The notes: a model not told the origin generated them from the letters alone. A DNA stretch of 64,000 nt from Antarcticibacterium flavum (GCF_006159205.1 NZ_CP040812.1:930001-994000), one strand, 5' to 3'; counted from the stretch's first letter, positions 1 to 8,512 are shown. Numbers and translations are program-made.

Positions 1-853
1 GAAGTGTCTTTACCTGCTGCGCAATAGGCTTTTCTTCATCCTCATAATAAGAAACTATGGGAGCGTTATACACCTTTATATCATTTTCCAGACAGTTTTC
101 TACAATTGCAAATTTCTCTTCAGAAGTGAAATCATTTTCAGAAAGAATAATGGCTGAAGCATTAAGTGCCTTTACCTGCTTATGCAGGGTATCCTTATAA
201 TTGATCACAGGTTTATCAAGGATCCTAATGCTTTTATGGTGCTTTTTCTTGGTTAGAAATCCTACTATTTTAAAACGCTTTGGATGCTCAATGTCCAAAG
301 CTCCGGCAATGGAGATCGCGTTGGCATCTGCCCCCAGAATTACAGCCCGTACCAATACCTCATTCTTATGGGCTAGCTTGAAGAATTCATATACCTGCTT
401 TACACCCAGCCTGAACATGAATAACAAAGAAAATGCGATCCACAGATTAATTAATAATCCCCCAATAAGGTAAATCTTTTCTCCAATGATGAAGAAGGTG
501 ACATAATTAATAAGAATAAGAGTAAGAAAAGCACAGGTGGTGGCCAATAGAAGTTTTAAAGCATCTATATTGGAGGAATACCTAATGATTCCAGCATATG
601 TTTTAAAGATAAAAAAGTAAAAAACGTGTACCAATACCCCTATAAGGATCTTGGCGGGAAAATCCAGTATTGTGTAATAATTTGGGGTAAGATCTACGAT
701 AATCAAAACAGTGAGAATAGAAGAAATGAGCACCAGGGAAATATCAATAAGAAGTACCGCCCATCGTGGGAGGTATTTGATATTCCTGAGGTCCAAAGAA
801 CTATCTTCCCTGTTTAAACTGAATTTTAAGGCATTCTTAAATCTGTTCGCCAT
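1..853 (-). CDS. CapD/PglF-like nucleoside-diphosphate-sugar 4,6-dehydratase, 5' part only
   Basis: The reading frame opens with ATG at 853 (MANRFKNALKF) and runs open off the left edge, giving about 284 residues. The visible part has four hydrophobic segments (for example WAVLLIDISLVLISSILTVL), then a Rossmann-like stretch with AVILGADANAISIAGAL. This is the N-terminal membrane plus first nucleotide-binding domain layout of the long CapD/WbpM/PglF dehydratases, which turn UDP-GlcNAc into a 4-keto-6-deoxy sugar. The catalytic SDR domain lies outside the window. The gene starts 10 bases after the stop of the PglE-like aminotransferase, so it is probably the last gene seen of one operon. The role as first step of a bacillosamine-type pathway is inferred from the neighbours. 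Confidence 0.85.
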   Translation of the reverse strand, partial: MANRFKNALKFSLNREDSSLDLRNIKYLPRWAVLLIDISLVLISSILTVLIIVDLTPNYYTILDFPAKILIGVLVHVFYFFIFKTYAGIIRYSSNIDALKLLLATTCAFLTLILINYVTFFIIGEKIYLIGGLLINLWIAFSLLFMFRLGVKQVYEFFKLAHKNEVLVRAVILGADANAISIAGALDIEHPKRFKIVGFLTKKKHHKSIRILDKPVINYKDTLHKQVKALNASAIILSENDFTSEEKFAIVENCLENDIKVYNAPIVSYYEDEEKPIAQQVKTL

Positions 854-863
854 AAAAATTTTA

Positions 864-2039
864 TTACGTCAGCTGCTTTTTAAAACATTTATTAATAACT
901 GCGGCTATTCTTTCCCTGTCCTCATCGGTCAAATTGGATCCGGAGGGGAGACAAAGTCCTTCAGCAAATGCTTTTTCACAAACACCATTCCCGAAATACG
1001 GAGCATTGGCAAAAACCGGCTGCATATGCATAGGTTTCCAAAGCGGCCTGCTCTCAATATTTTCTTCTTCAAAAGCAAGTCTCAAATCCTCCCGCCTTAT
1101 CCCGCCAGTCTTCTCCTTATCAATAAGCAGCACACTTAACCAGTGATTGCTAAAATAATCATTATTAGGTTCCTGCATTACTTTTACACCGGGAACATCA
1201 GCAAATAGGTCCCTGTAAAACGCATTCATATCCCTGCGGAAAGATACGTGTTTATCCAGAACTTCCATTTGCCCCCGGCCAATACCTGCGGAAATATTAC
1301 TCAACCTGTAGTTGTAACCAATCTCGCTGTGCTGATAATGCGGGGCTTCATCCCTTGCCTGAGTAGCAAGAAAAATTGCCTTCTGTTTCTTTTCTTCATT
1401 CCTTGTGACAAGCGCACCTCCGCCAGAAGTGGTAATGATCTTATTCCCATTAAAGGACAGGATCCCGTATTCTCCAAAAGTTCCACATTTCCGGCCCTTG
1501 TAGGAACTTCCCAAAGCTTCGGCACTATCCTCTATTACCGGGATGTTATATTTGGCTGCCACCCTGTGTATCTCCTCCACCTTATATGGCATTCCGTATA
1601 AATGTACAGCAATGATGGCTTTCACATTTTTTCCTTTTGCCTGTCTTTCCTTAATTGCCTTTTCAAGTTGGAGCGGACATAGATTCAGGGTTTCTTCCTC
1701 GCTGTCTATAAATACAGGAGTAGCCCCTAAATACACAATAGGATTTGCAGATGCTGCAAAGGTCATGCTCTGGCATATCACCTCATCACCGGCTTTTACA
1801 CCCGCCAGTATTAGAGCAAGGTGAAGCGCGGCAGTCCCTGAACTTAGTGCGGCAACCCCCTCCCGGCCTCCTCCTTCAGGGGAGGAGCTTGGAAAAAGGT
1901 AATTTTTTATATCCTCTTCAAATCCGGCCACATTTGGTCCCAGGGGGGCGATCCAGTTTTTGTCAAAAGCATCCTGGATATATTTCATTTCAGTCCCTCC
2001 CATATGTGGAGATGAGAGCCAAATCTTGCTCTTTTGCAT
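864..2039 (-). CDS. DegT/DnrJ/EryC1/StrS aminotransferase, PglE-like
   Basis: This 391-residue protein is a PLP-dependent sugar aminotransferase. The PLP lysine is K200 in SFNGNKIITTSGGG, and the substrate/PLP site motif ALSSGTAALHLAL is at about 64-76. Such enzymes convert a UDP-4-keto-6-deoxy-GlcNAc to the 4-amino sugar. It lies between a PglD-like acetyltransferase (2 bases away) and a CapD/PglF-like dehydratase, so UDP-4-amino-4,6-dideoxy-GlcNAc is the likely product. Oddity: residues 48-61 (LFPSSSPEGGGREG) are a Gly/Pro/Ser-rich insert whose DNA is a GC-rich palindromic repeat; relatives normally pass directly from the helix into the AxSSGTAA motif. The insert keeps frame and the rest of the protein looks intact. 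Confidence 0.9.
   Translation of the reverse strand: MQKSKIWLSSPHMGGTEMKYIQDAFDKNWIAPLGPNVAGFEEDIKNYLFPSSSPEGGGREGVAALSSGTAALHLALILAGVKAGDEVICQSMTFAASANPIVYLGATPVFIDSEEETLNLCPLQLEKAIKERQAKGKNVKAIIAVHLYGMPYKVEEIHRVAAKYNIPVIEDSAEALGSSYKGRKCGTFGEYGILSFNGNKIITTSGGGALVTRNEEKKQKAIFLATQARDEAPHYQHSEIGYNYRLSNISAGIGRGQMEVLDKHVSFRRDMNAFYRDLFADVPGVKVMQEPNNDYFSNHWLSVLLIDKEKTGGIRREDLRLAFEEENIESRPLWKPMHMQPVFANAPYFGNGVCEKAFAEGLCLPSGSNLTDEDRERIAAVINKCFKKQLT
1855..1899. repeat. GC-rich palindromic repeat inserted in frame in the pglE-like gene
   Basis: The stretch holds the inverted pair CTCCTCC and GGAGGAG around TTCAGG, followed by CTTGGAAAAAGG, in a gene that is otherwise AT-rich. Similar C/G-run hairpins occur in intergenic DNA at 8150-8190 and 8298-8335. 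About 42 bases (14 codons) fit the frame of the aminotransferase without a stop. Assignment to one repeat family is by eye. Confidence 0.55.
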
Positions 2040-2041
2040 AT

Positions 2042-2644
2042 CTATTTAGTTTTTTCTTTAATAACCTGAGCAGGGTTTCCTACTGCCACAACCCCATCGG
2101 GGATATCATTTATCACTACTGCTCCTGCCCCCACTGTCACCCATTTTCCAATTTTTATCCCCTGGATCACCACTGCTCCAATTCCTATATGAGACCCCTC
2201 TCCCACTTCTACGTCCCCTGCAAGGGCAGCGTTGGGAGAGATATGTACAAAATTACCCAATTTACAATCGTGTTCCACCGTGGCACCCGTATTAATAATA
2301 CAATGCTCTCCAATCACAGCCGCTGCATTGACCGCGGCATTTGCCATCACCACAGTGCCCTGCATTAGTTTTGCTGAAGGTGATATTACGGCAGATGGAT
2401 GGGCGATGGCGGGATGAATGGCTCCGGCAAATTTCTCTGATATTTTTTTCCTTATTTCATTATTCCCAATAGAAATTATTGTTTCTCCATTGGAAATATT
2501 TTCAGTAAGCTTATGGGTTACCTCCAGGTTATTAAAATTTTTCACCTGTGGATCATCATCAATTATATGATCTACCTCCAGGGAAAGCGACCTTATTATA
2601 TCGATGATCACTTTCGCGTGACCACTGGCTCCATATAGATTCAT
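2042..2644 (-). CDS. PglD-like UDP-amino-sugar N-acetyltransferase
   Basis: The 200-residue protein has an N-terminal Rossmann-like fold starting NLYGASGHAKVIIDII and a C-terminal left-handed beta-helix of hexapeptide repeats (about 85-185). The likely general base is H125 in GATVEHDCKLG, the same number as the catalytic histidine of Campylobacter PglD. The family transfers acetyl from acetyl-CoA to the 4-amino group of UDP-4-amino-4,6-dideoxy-GlcNAc, giving UDP-diacetylbacillosamine. It sits 2 bases from the aminotransferase start and 5 bases from the stop of the sugar transferase gene, so all are co-transcribed. Substrate is inferred from order and family; NeuD-type sialic acid O-acetyltransferases share the fold. 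Confidence 0.87.
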   Translation of the reverse strand: MNLYGASGHAKVIIDIIRSLSLEVDHIIDDDPQVKNFNNLEVTHKLTENISNGETIISIGNNEIRKKISEKFAGAIHPAIAHPSAVISPSAKLMQGTVVMANAAVNAAAVIGEHCIINTGATVEHDCKLGNFVHISPNAALAGDVEVGEGSHIGIGAVVIQGIKIGKWVTVGAGAVVINDIPDGVVAVGNPAQVIKEKTK

Positions 2645-2649
2645 AATCT

Positions 2650-3255
2650 TTAGTTATTGCCGTTAAAAGGTTCTGTGGTTGCCATATTTGCTGTATTGAT
2701 ATCCTCAGATAAAATTACCTTTTTTATTGTTTTGATGAGGATTTTTAAATCCAATCCTGCTGAAACATTCTCTACATACCAGGCATCATATTCAAGTTTT
2801 TGTTTCCAGCTTATGGCATTACGACCATTCACCTGCGCCCATCCTGTGATGCCGGGCCTCACATCGTGCCTTTTCTTCTGCCTTTCGTTATAAAGATGTA
2901 GGTATTGAGGTAATAAAGGCCTGGGTCCTATCAGGCTCATATCCCCCTTTAACACATTGATCAACTGTGGGATCTCATCAATAGAAGTTTTTCTCACCAT
3001 TTTCCCTATGCCTGTGAGACGGTCCTCATCCGGCAATAAATTTCCGTTTTTATCCTTCTCGTTGGTCATGGTGCGGAATTTCACTATCTGGAATATTCTT
3101 TCATCCTTCCCGGGCCGTTTCTGAAAAAAGAAAGGATTTCCTTTATTTGCCAGGGACAGTAACAGGCTAACAAGTATTAATAAGGGGCTTAGAATTACTA
3201 AACCTAGTAAGGCAATTAAAAAATCAATTAAAGGTTTAAAAAACTTTCTATACAT
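2650..3255 (-). CDS. PglC/WcaJ-like initiating sugar-phosphate transferase
   Basis: This bacterial sugar transferase moves a sugar-1-phosphate from a UDP-sugar to undecaprenyl phosphate, the first committed step of glycan assembly. It has one N-terminal membrane segment (IDFLIALLGLVILSPLLILV), then the family motifs KRPGKDE, VKFRTM, the Asp-Glu pair in SIDEIPQL and LIGPRPLLPQY. It is short, without the long WcaJ membrane part, so it is of the PglC type. I chose the ATG at 3255 (MYRKFFKPLIDF) because relatives start there; an upstream ATG at 3291 would add 12 residues. It follows a GT4 gene and precedes PglD- and PglE-like genes, which supports a diacetylbacillosamine-type first sugar. Confidence 0.9.
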   Translation of the reverse strand: MYRKFFKPLIDFLIALLGLVILSPLLILVSLLLSLANKGNPFFFQKRPGKDERIFQIVKFRTMTNEKDKNGNLLPDEDRLTGIGKMVRKTSIDEIPQLINVLKGDMSLIGPRPLLPQYLHLYNERQKKRHDVRPGITGWAQVNGRNAISWKQKLEYDAWYVENVSAGLDLKILIKTIKKVILSEDINTANMATTEPFNGNN

Positions 3256-3341
3256 CCATCTTTGCTTTTGGAAGCGATAATTCCCCTGCATTCAAACAAG
3301 CCGCGAAATTACAAAACTCTGTCTTAAGTTTTCTTAATCTT

Positions 3342-4505
3342 CTATGTCTTTTTCACGCTCACTTCCAGTAATTCGTATTCCTCTTTCAATATTTTCCAGA
3401 ACTCCTTTCGATCATATTTTGAACAGATCTCATCCCTTGCCCCTGCAGAGAGGCTTTTACGCCGAATTTCATCATTTATCAGGGATTTCATCGCGTAATA
3501 AAGTGCTTCCTGATCTTTAACAGGTATGATGATCCCATTTTTGTCCTGTTTAATAATTTCATTACAACCATTAATGTCACTCACTATTGCGGGTAACCCC
3601 ATCGCCCCTGCCTGCATGACCACATTTGGAAAACCTTCCCGGTAACTTGGAAAAGCAAGCACATTTGAAATTGCAAGATAAGGACGAACATCCTGTTGAT
3701 AGCCTGTGGTAAATATCTTTGGATTTTTCTCGATCTCCTCCAGGGTTGCCGGTTTCAGGGGATCCAGGTCCTCTTCCAGGGGGCCAACCAGTAACAGACT
3801 AATATTGGAATGTGCCAATTGCAGTTTTTTAAAAGCTGCCACCAGCTCATTTATTCCTTTTTCTGAAACGAGTCTCCCTATAAATATAAAAACAAGATCC
3901 TCCTGAGGTATACCTGTTTTAGTTTTGAAATCAACATTCTGCCCCGATGGATAACTTTCAGGATTAAAATATGCAGTGTCAATTCCGTTGGAACTTCCTC
4001 TTCCTAAAATTTTGAGCTTCTCTTCGCGGGTATAACCTTCAGCAAGAATAATTTCCTTTAGGCCAGCTGAATTTGGATAGATGCGGGTAGCGAGCTTATA
4101 GGTGAGTTTTTCCACCGCATCGAGGATCTTTCTTTTTGTTCCTGTAGTTTCTAAAAGCGGAAGTCCTGCAACAGTATGTAGCCTTATGGGCACTCCTGCC
4201 ATTTTCGCTGCCAGCATCCCTGTGATCCCGGCCTTGGGAGTATGAGTATGTACGATTAGAGGTTTCTCCTTTTTAAAGAATTTGTAAAGCTTCCAGACCG
4301 CCTTCATATCCTTTGCAGGAGTGATGGCCCTGGTCATTTCTACCCAGAATGTTTTTACCCCGTTTTCCCTGCCATATTTTTCCAATCGCTCCTTCTCTGC
4401 AGCAACCGCGGTAACCTCATAGAATTCGCTCATGTAAGTTAGCTGACCTTCCAGTAATTTTTCCAGGGAAAGGGGGATGGTGGTGATCCTAATTAGTTTC
4501 TGCAT
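3342..4505 (-). CDS. Glycosyltransferase family 4, PglA-like position
   Basis: A 387-residue GT-B protein. The N-terminal half has the HTHTPKAGITGMLAAKMAGV element typical of GT4 enzymes of this operon type, and the C-terminal half has FIGRLVSEKGINEL and the donor-binding EGFPNVVMQAGAMGLP (E-x7-E-like site reduced to E...Q). Enzymes in this slot add the second sugar onto the PglC product at the inner membrane face. It is 51 bases upstream of the sugar transferase start and is likely in the same transcript. The donor sugar cannot be read from sequence. Confidence 0.88.
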   Translation of the reverse strand: MQKLIRITTIPLSLEKLLEGQLTYMSEFYEVTAVAAEKERLEKYGRENGVKTFWVEMTRAITPAKDMKAVWKLYKFFKKEKPLIVHTHTPKAGITGMLAAKMAGVPIRLHTVAGLPLLETTGTKRKILDAVEKLTYKLATRIYPNSAGLKEIILAEGYTREEKLKILGRGSSNGIDTAYFNPESYPSGQNVDFKTKTGIPQEDLVFIFIGRLVSEKGINELVAAFKKLQLAHSNISLLLVGPLEEDLDPLKPATLEEIEKNPKIFTTGYQQDVRPYLAISNVLAFPSYREGFPNVVMQAGAMGLPAIVSDINGCNEIIKQDKNGIIIPVKDQEALYYAMKSLINDEIRRKSLSAGARDEICSKYDRKEFWKILKEEYELLEVSVKKT

Positions 4506-4584
4506 ATAGATTTTAAGGTGATCCCTGCAAAATTAAACTTTATTTTTTGTTGGCCCAGAAATGTCTTTATTATTCTACCTTCCG

Positions 4585-5817
4585 CTATGCAGCGGAACGT
4601 AGTTTTCCATTAAAAGGCTTCACAGTTTCCAGCTTCATTGAATTTACAGCAGGTTTTTCTATGGCAAGGAAATGATAGATCACGAAGAACAGGAAATACA
4701 TTATCATTGATTTTTGCCGAATAATGATCCCTAAATTTGACATTACGAAAGTCATAGCAAATGAGGTTGTTATAAATACCACCAGGCTCATCTTCACATT
4801 AACAGGAGCTCTTTTGATAAAACTCACGAAATTTCTTCTGAAAAGTTTTAGGAATAATAAGAGATAGATGAGATTCTCAATGGAAACGATCACACCCAGA
4901 ATTCCCGGAGCATCAAAAAACAGGGGGCGGAACCAGAAGGTAAAGACCTTTTCCGGCAGACTATAGTTTGCCATTTGCACTCCTGAAGCTGCATTGTCAA
5001 GAGAATCTGCTCTTGTAGAAGTAAATTCCTTAAAATCGGCTATAAGATTCTCAGAACCGTTAAGATCCACTACCGCAAGGATCTTATCCTGCACGAGGAA
5101 TAACCCTGCAAGTATTACCAGGCAGACTGAAAGCCTTGTTTTTATCGATATGGAACCAGACCCTGTTAGAAATCCAATCACAGCGCCAAAAGCCAGCAAC
5201 AGGAAAATATGTGGCCTAATAGCAAAAACCAACAAAGATCCTAAAAGTAGTCCAATAATTCTTTCCTGAGGCTTTTTAATTGTATAGGCAAAAAGCATCA
5301 GCCCAAGAAAGATCAAAGCCCCTTTGCCAAGGGAGGCTGTCCAAAAATGCATATTGGGAAGGAACAGGATCAAAGTGAGAAGGTCCAGTTTCTTGAAAAC
5401 TTTTACTTTTAACGGGATATTTTCTTTAAAAAAGATATAGGCATAAACAAACCCCAGGAAACCTATCCATGTAAACAACAGCATCATCATTTCATAGCTA
5501 AATCCCAGCCCATTGATAAACGGATAGGAAATGAAATCTATAAAAGTGGTTTCCGTTCCCAGGAAATCCAACCATTGTTTTCCTTCTTTTTGAGGAACTG
5601 AAAAATAGCGCCGCGAATCGGATCTGTTGAAAAGGGCATAAATATAATAAGCCCCTCCAAATGCAAGATGATAAAAGAAAAGGCCCTTCATCAATTTAAT
5701 ATCAAAAAACGAGTGTCGCTCCTTGAGCTTTTTAAAGATGTATATGGTAATTACATATAAGAATGGCACTATAAAAATAGCCTGAATGATCTCAGCAAAA
5801 TTTATTGGTGTCTCCAT
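4585..5817 (-). CDS. Polytopic membrane protein, Wzy-polymerase-like (copy 1)
   Basis: A hydrophobic protein with about ten membrane segments, very similar along its whole length to the protein at 14430-15632; shared blocks include LFFYHLAF, TTFIDFISYPFIN, GFSYEMMMLLFTWIG and LPNMHFWTASLGKGA. Size, topology and place among glycosyltransferases suit a Wzy-like O-antigen/capsule polymerase or ligase, but no catalytic motif is decisive. I start at the ATG at 5817 (METPINFAEI); an earlier ATG at 5889 would add 24 polar residues absent from the paralogue. The two copies could each serve a different repeat unit. Confidence 0.7.
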   Translation of the reverse strand: METPINFAEIIQAIFIVPFLYVITIYIFKKLKERHSFFDIKLMKGLFFYHLAFGGAYYIYALFNRSDSRRYFSVPQKEGKQWLDFLGTETTFIDFISYPFINGLGFSYEMMMLLFTWIGFLGFVYAYIFFKENIPLKVKVFKKLDLLTLILFLPNMHFWTASLGKGALIFLGLMLFAYTIKKPQERIIGLLLGSLLVFAIRPHIFLLLAFGAVIGFLTGSGSISIKTRLSVCLVILAGLFLVQDKILAVVDLNGSENLIADFKEFTSTRADSLDNAASGVQMANYSLPEKVFTFWFRPLFFDAPGILGVIVSIENLIYLLLFLKLFRRNFVSFIKRAPVNVKMSLVVFITTSFAMTFVMSNLGIIIRQKSMIMYFLFFVIYHFLAIEKPAVNSMKLETVKPFNGKLRSAA

Positions 5818-6016
5818 AGTTTTTGTTCTGTCTTGCACATTGCAAATGGGGGGCCGTTTTTTGCAACTTTTCGAAAGAAACCTGCACACGTCCTCAAAAC
5901 CCTGTAAGCAAGGAGATTACTCAATTTTTGTGCATTTGGAATTAAACTAAAGAAGTTTATAGTGAATACCAAAACAGTAAGAAATTGGGGATTTTCTACA
6001 TAAGTGTGGAGTTTAA

Positions 6017-6177
6017 AGGTTTGCCGTTTTCCGTTTACCGTTATCGGTTTACCGTTTTGGGTTTACCGTTTACCGTTTACCGTTTACTGTTTTCGGTTTG
6101 CTGCTTGAGTTTAAGCTTTGATATTGTTGTTTGGAGCTTGTTGTTTGGTGTTTAGGGGTTGGTGTTTGGTGTTCTTG
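6017..6177 (+). repeat. Degenerate G/T-rich word repeats
   Basis: Between the Wzy-like gene and the intron, the plus strand carries about ten loose copies of GTTTACCGTTTACC-like words (6017-6100) followed by TTGTTTGGTGTTT-like words (to 6177). No conserved ORF is seen. The same style of repeat recurs at 8340 and 48490. Together with the bases from 5818 this fills the gap; the rest (5818-6016) shows only a short dyad TTGCAAA...TTTGCAA near 5838-5864. Confidence 0.7.
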
Positions 6178-6220
6178 CGAGATTAATCTTTTTTTCGAGG
6201 GTAATCGCAGTTTAAACGCC

Positions 6221-6293
6221 GAGTAGGCAAAGGGGAGTTTCACCCCCAAGCCTCTCACAGAACCGTACGTGACAGTCTCCTGTCATACGGCTC
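6221..6293 (-). ncRNA. Group II intron domains V and VI
   Basis: Domain V is the 34-base hairpin at 6260-6293, beginning GAGCCGTATGAC and closing GTCACGTACGGTTC on the minus strand. It is followed directly by a domain VI hairpin (GAGAGGCTTGGGG ... CTCCCCTTTGCCTACTC), with a candidate bulged branch A in the CCTACTC arm. This is the catalytic core and lariat branch region of the intron and matches well-known bacterial intron 3' ends. Confidence 0.88.
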
Positions 6294-6316
6294 GTGTTAT
6301 TCTTTATAAATTAACA

Positions 6317-7549
6317 CTAACCATTTTTCCAATGATAGAACAGGCTGGGATTTGCCTGTTTTATCTGTTTGAGTTTAAAGATAGACTTTCGACTGTTGAT
6401 CTTGTATTTGTTTTTCAACCACTTGATCACGCGCATATCTACCTTAAACAATGTGCGTCTTAGGGTTCTTTGGCTGTATTTACTGTAATAATTTATCCAG
6501 CCTCTAAGTTTCATATTAAGACTCTTAGCGATGTCCGTTATTTCTAACGTTGTGTTATTCCATAACTTATTTTCTCTAATAGCGTCCCTGATCCTCTTCT
6601 GATTGGATTGACTGATTTCAGCTGTGAAGGCTGTATATTTTGAGCCATCAAACTTTCCTATTCTCGCCCTTGGCTGATAGCTAAAGCCTAAAAACTCAAA
6701 TTTGACCGTCTCGTGTTTTTCCTTCCGCTTGTAATCTTTACAGTAAGCGATACGTGTTTTGGACTCATTGACCTGTAGCTTTACTTCAGTCAGTCTTTGT
6801 TTGACTGCCTCCAGTACCATTTCCGCTTCTTCCTTGTTGTTGCAATGGATGATAATGTCATCTGCATACCTAACAAAGCTTACTTGAGGAAAATGTTTAC
6901 CGAGCCACATATCAAGGGAGAAGTGTAGGTATAGGTTGGCAAGCAAAGGGCTTATCACACCTCCTTGAGGCGTGCCTTTTCCTTCTTTTTGCTGTAAGGT
7001 GCCATCCTTCTTCTGGATGGGCATCCTTAGCCATCTCTCTACATACAATTTCACCCATTTTTCGTCCATAACATGTTGGATCGCTTTTAGCACCAACTCG
7101 TGATCCATCTCATCAAAGAACTTACTGATGTCCATATCTATCACCCAGTCTTGCTTAAAACAGTTCTGCCTGACTTGTTCTACGGCATCGTGTGCACTCT
7201 TTAGTGGCCTGTAACCATATGAGTTGTTATGAAAAAGATGATCTACCCTCTTTTCCATATACTCCTTTAACACCTGTTGGGCTATTCTGTCCCGCAGGGT
7301 TGGAATTCCTAATTTGCGCACCTTGCCATCCTTCTTTGGTATTTCTACCTCCCGGACAGCCTGAGGGTGGTAACTGCCAGAGGCAAGACGGTTCCAGATA
7401 ACGTAGAGATTGCGCTCAGTCTGCTTATCAAACTCAACCCAGCTCTGGTTGTCTATCCCAACGGCTTTGCCTCCTTTTTTCACCTTGCGGTAAGCTTTTA
7501 CCACCTGTGAAAACTCAATTGGTACTGTTTTCTTTACGTGTACGTTCAT
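6317..7549 (-). CDS. ltrA: Group II intron reverse transcriptase/maturase
   Basis: The 410-residue protein has the RT fingers and palm (about 25-290), with the catalytic aspartates at D139 in DMDISKFFD and in YADD (228-231), the PQGG motif (194-197) and the maturase X domain ending in LRGWINYYSKYSQ. It stops about 45 residues after that, so the DNA-binding/HNH endonuclease part is missing. It splices and mobilises its own intron RNA. It begins about 525 bases into the intron and ends 24 bases before domain V. No frameshift or lost motif is seen, so it may be active. Confidence 0.93.
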   Translation of the reverse strand: MNVHVKKTVPIEFSQVVKAYRKVKKGGKAVGIDNQSWVEFDKQTERNLYVIWNRLASGSYHPQAVREVEIPKKDGKVRKLGIPTLRDRIAQQVLKEYMEKRVDHLFHNNSYGYRPLKSAHDAVEQVRQNCFKQDWVIDMDISKFFDEMDHELVLKAIQHVMDEKWVKLYVERWLRMPIQKKDGTLQQKEGKGTPQGGVISPLLANLYLHFSLDMWLGKHFPQVSFVRYADDIIIHCNNKEEAEMVLEAVKQRLTEVKLQVNESKTRIAYCKDYKRKEKHETVKFEFLGFSYQPRARIGKFDGSKYTAFTAEISQSNQKRIRDAIRENKLWNNTTLEITDIAKSLNMKLRGWINYYSKYSQRTLRRTLFKVDMRVIKWLKNKYKINSRKSIFKLKQIKQANPSLFYHWKNG

Positions 7550-8074
7550 TTGTTAATCATCCCTTTTTATAGGTTGTAGTAGTGAACATTCATCTGAATA
7601 ACCCGAACCCTTCGCTCCTTCCTGCTTTCACAGGACATCATCACTACTATGGTTCGGTCCGACTTCCGTTTCCCTGCTCTTCGCAGTTTCCCTGAAACGG
7701 AGATCCCGAGTTCCGTAATAAAGCCCGGATATAAGTCATGTCGCCTGTATAACGGTGGGCACACAGCCAGTAAACCAGGTTTCCGCTATGCTTGTCTCTG
7801 CATCCTCTGTAAAATGCGATTTTGCCACACAACTACCAATTTCGTTACTTCATCAGCGATTCATTTGCATTCATCTCTTATATCCCTACCTGATGGATTT
7901 GTTCCACCTTTTCCCTGAACGTTCACCACAGCGGCCTTACGGCTTTTGCAGCACAGGGTGGTTTGGCAACCCCGCCTGAACAGCGTTGCCGATACTTCGT
8001 TCTTATGACTAAGAGTTGTATCATCTTTATTACAGCATGTTAAAGAACTTCAGCCGTCTTTAACTTCACGGCAC

Positions 8075-8458
8075 AAACAGAGTTTAAAAGGAGTTAAAAA
8101 TGGGAGTTGCACGGAGTTAAAAGGATTGCGCGGAAAAGAATTCCCCTCCTTCGGAGGGGTGCCCGAAGGGCGGGGTGGGCACTGCGTGACTGAGATTTTT
8201 TTCACTTGTAAAATGAACAAAACGGATAACAGAATAAATCTTCTAATTAAAATTGCCGACCACTTTTAAGCTCTGAACTAATATCTCTTTTCCCGCTTTG
8301 CCCCTCCCTAAAGGGGGTGGGAAAAGGGGGGTGCTCCGTTGATGTTTGTTGGTTGGGGTTTGGTACCTGGGAATTTATTTATTTCTGACTCCGCGTATAA
8401 CTCCGTGCTAAACTCCCCTTAACTCTGTGGTTAAAAAATTCGATCTGAAATTTATGTA
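8075..8458. repeat. Intergenic repeat block next to the intron
   Basis: About 380 bases without a gene. It holds CACGGAGTTAAA-like words (8079-8130), a GC-rich double hairpin (CCCCTCCTTCGGAGGGG, then TGCCCGAAGGGCGGGGTGGGCA, 8150-8190), another C/G-run hairpin (8298-8335), a TTTGTTGGTTGGGGTTTGG stretch (8342-8370), and CTCCGTGCTAAACTCC words (8389-8440). Each type recurs elsewhere in the window. The intron split this block from the repeats at 6017-6177. Confidence 0.65.
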
Positions 8459-8486
8459 TAAAAAAACTGCCCAAATTGGGCAGTTT
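8459..8486 (-). terminator. Terminator of the triple-repeat lipoprotein gene
   Basis: The hairpin AAACTGCCC-AATT-GGGCAGTTT with a following T run on the minus strand lies 27 bases after the stop codon at 8513. It is a standard rho-independent terminator. Confidence 0.85.
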
Positions 8487-8512
8487 AGATAATTATAGAA
8501 TGGTTAATAATT

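Larger units (their letters stand above)
6218..8074 (-). mobile_element. Group II intron with reverse transcriptase
   Basis: On the minus strand the element starts near 8074 with GTGCCG (compare the GTGYG 5' consensus), has about 525 bases of structured 5' RNA, the maturase gene, then domains V and VI close to its 3' end near 6218-6221. The 3' limit is uncertain by several bases because no clear AY end is seen. The RT lacks a C-terminal endonuclease, common in bacterial introns that use replication forks or hairpins. The flanking DNA is intergenic repeat sequence (CACGGAGTT-type), not a host gene, so splicing would not be needed for a host protein. Confidence 0.85.

Noticed and set aside
711..1824. 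Plus-strand ORFs opposite the CapD- and PglE-like genes
   Set aside because: They are antisense shadows of genes with clear motifs.
7567..7979. Several ORFs of 61-89 codons on both strands upstream of the intron RT gene
   Set aside because: They lie in the structured 5' RNA region of the group II intron, overlap each other and show no family features.
8150..8335. C/G-run hairpins as terminators
   Set aside because: They lack T runs and are not next to gene ends; they fit better as copies of a repeat family.
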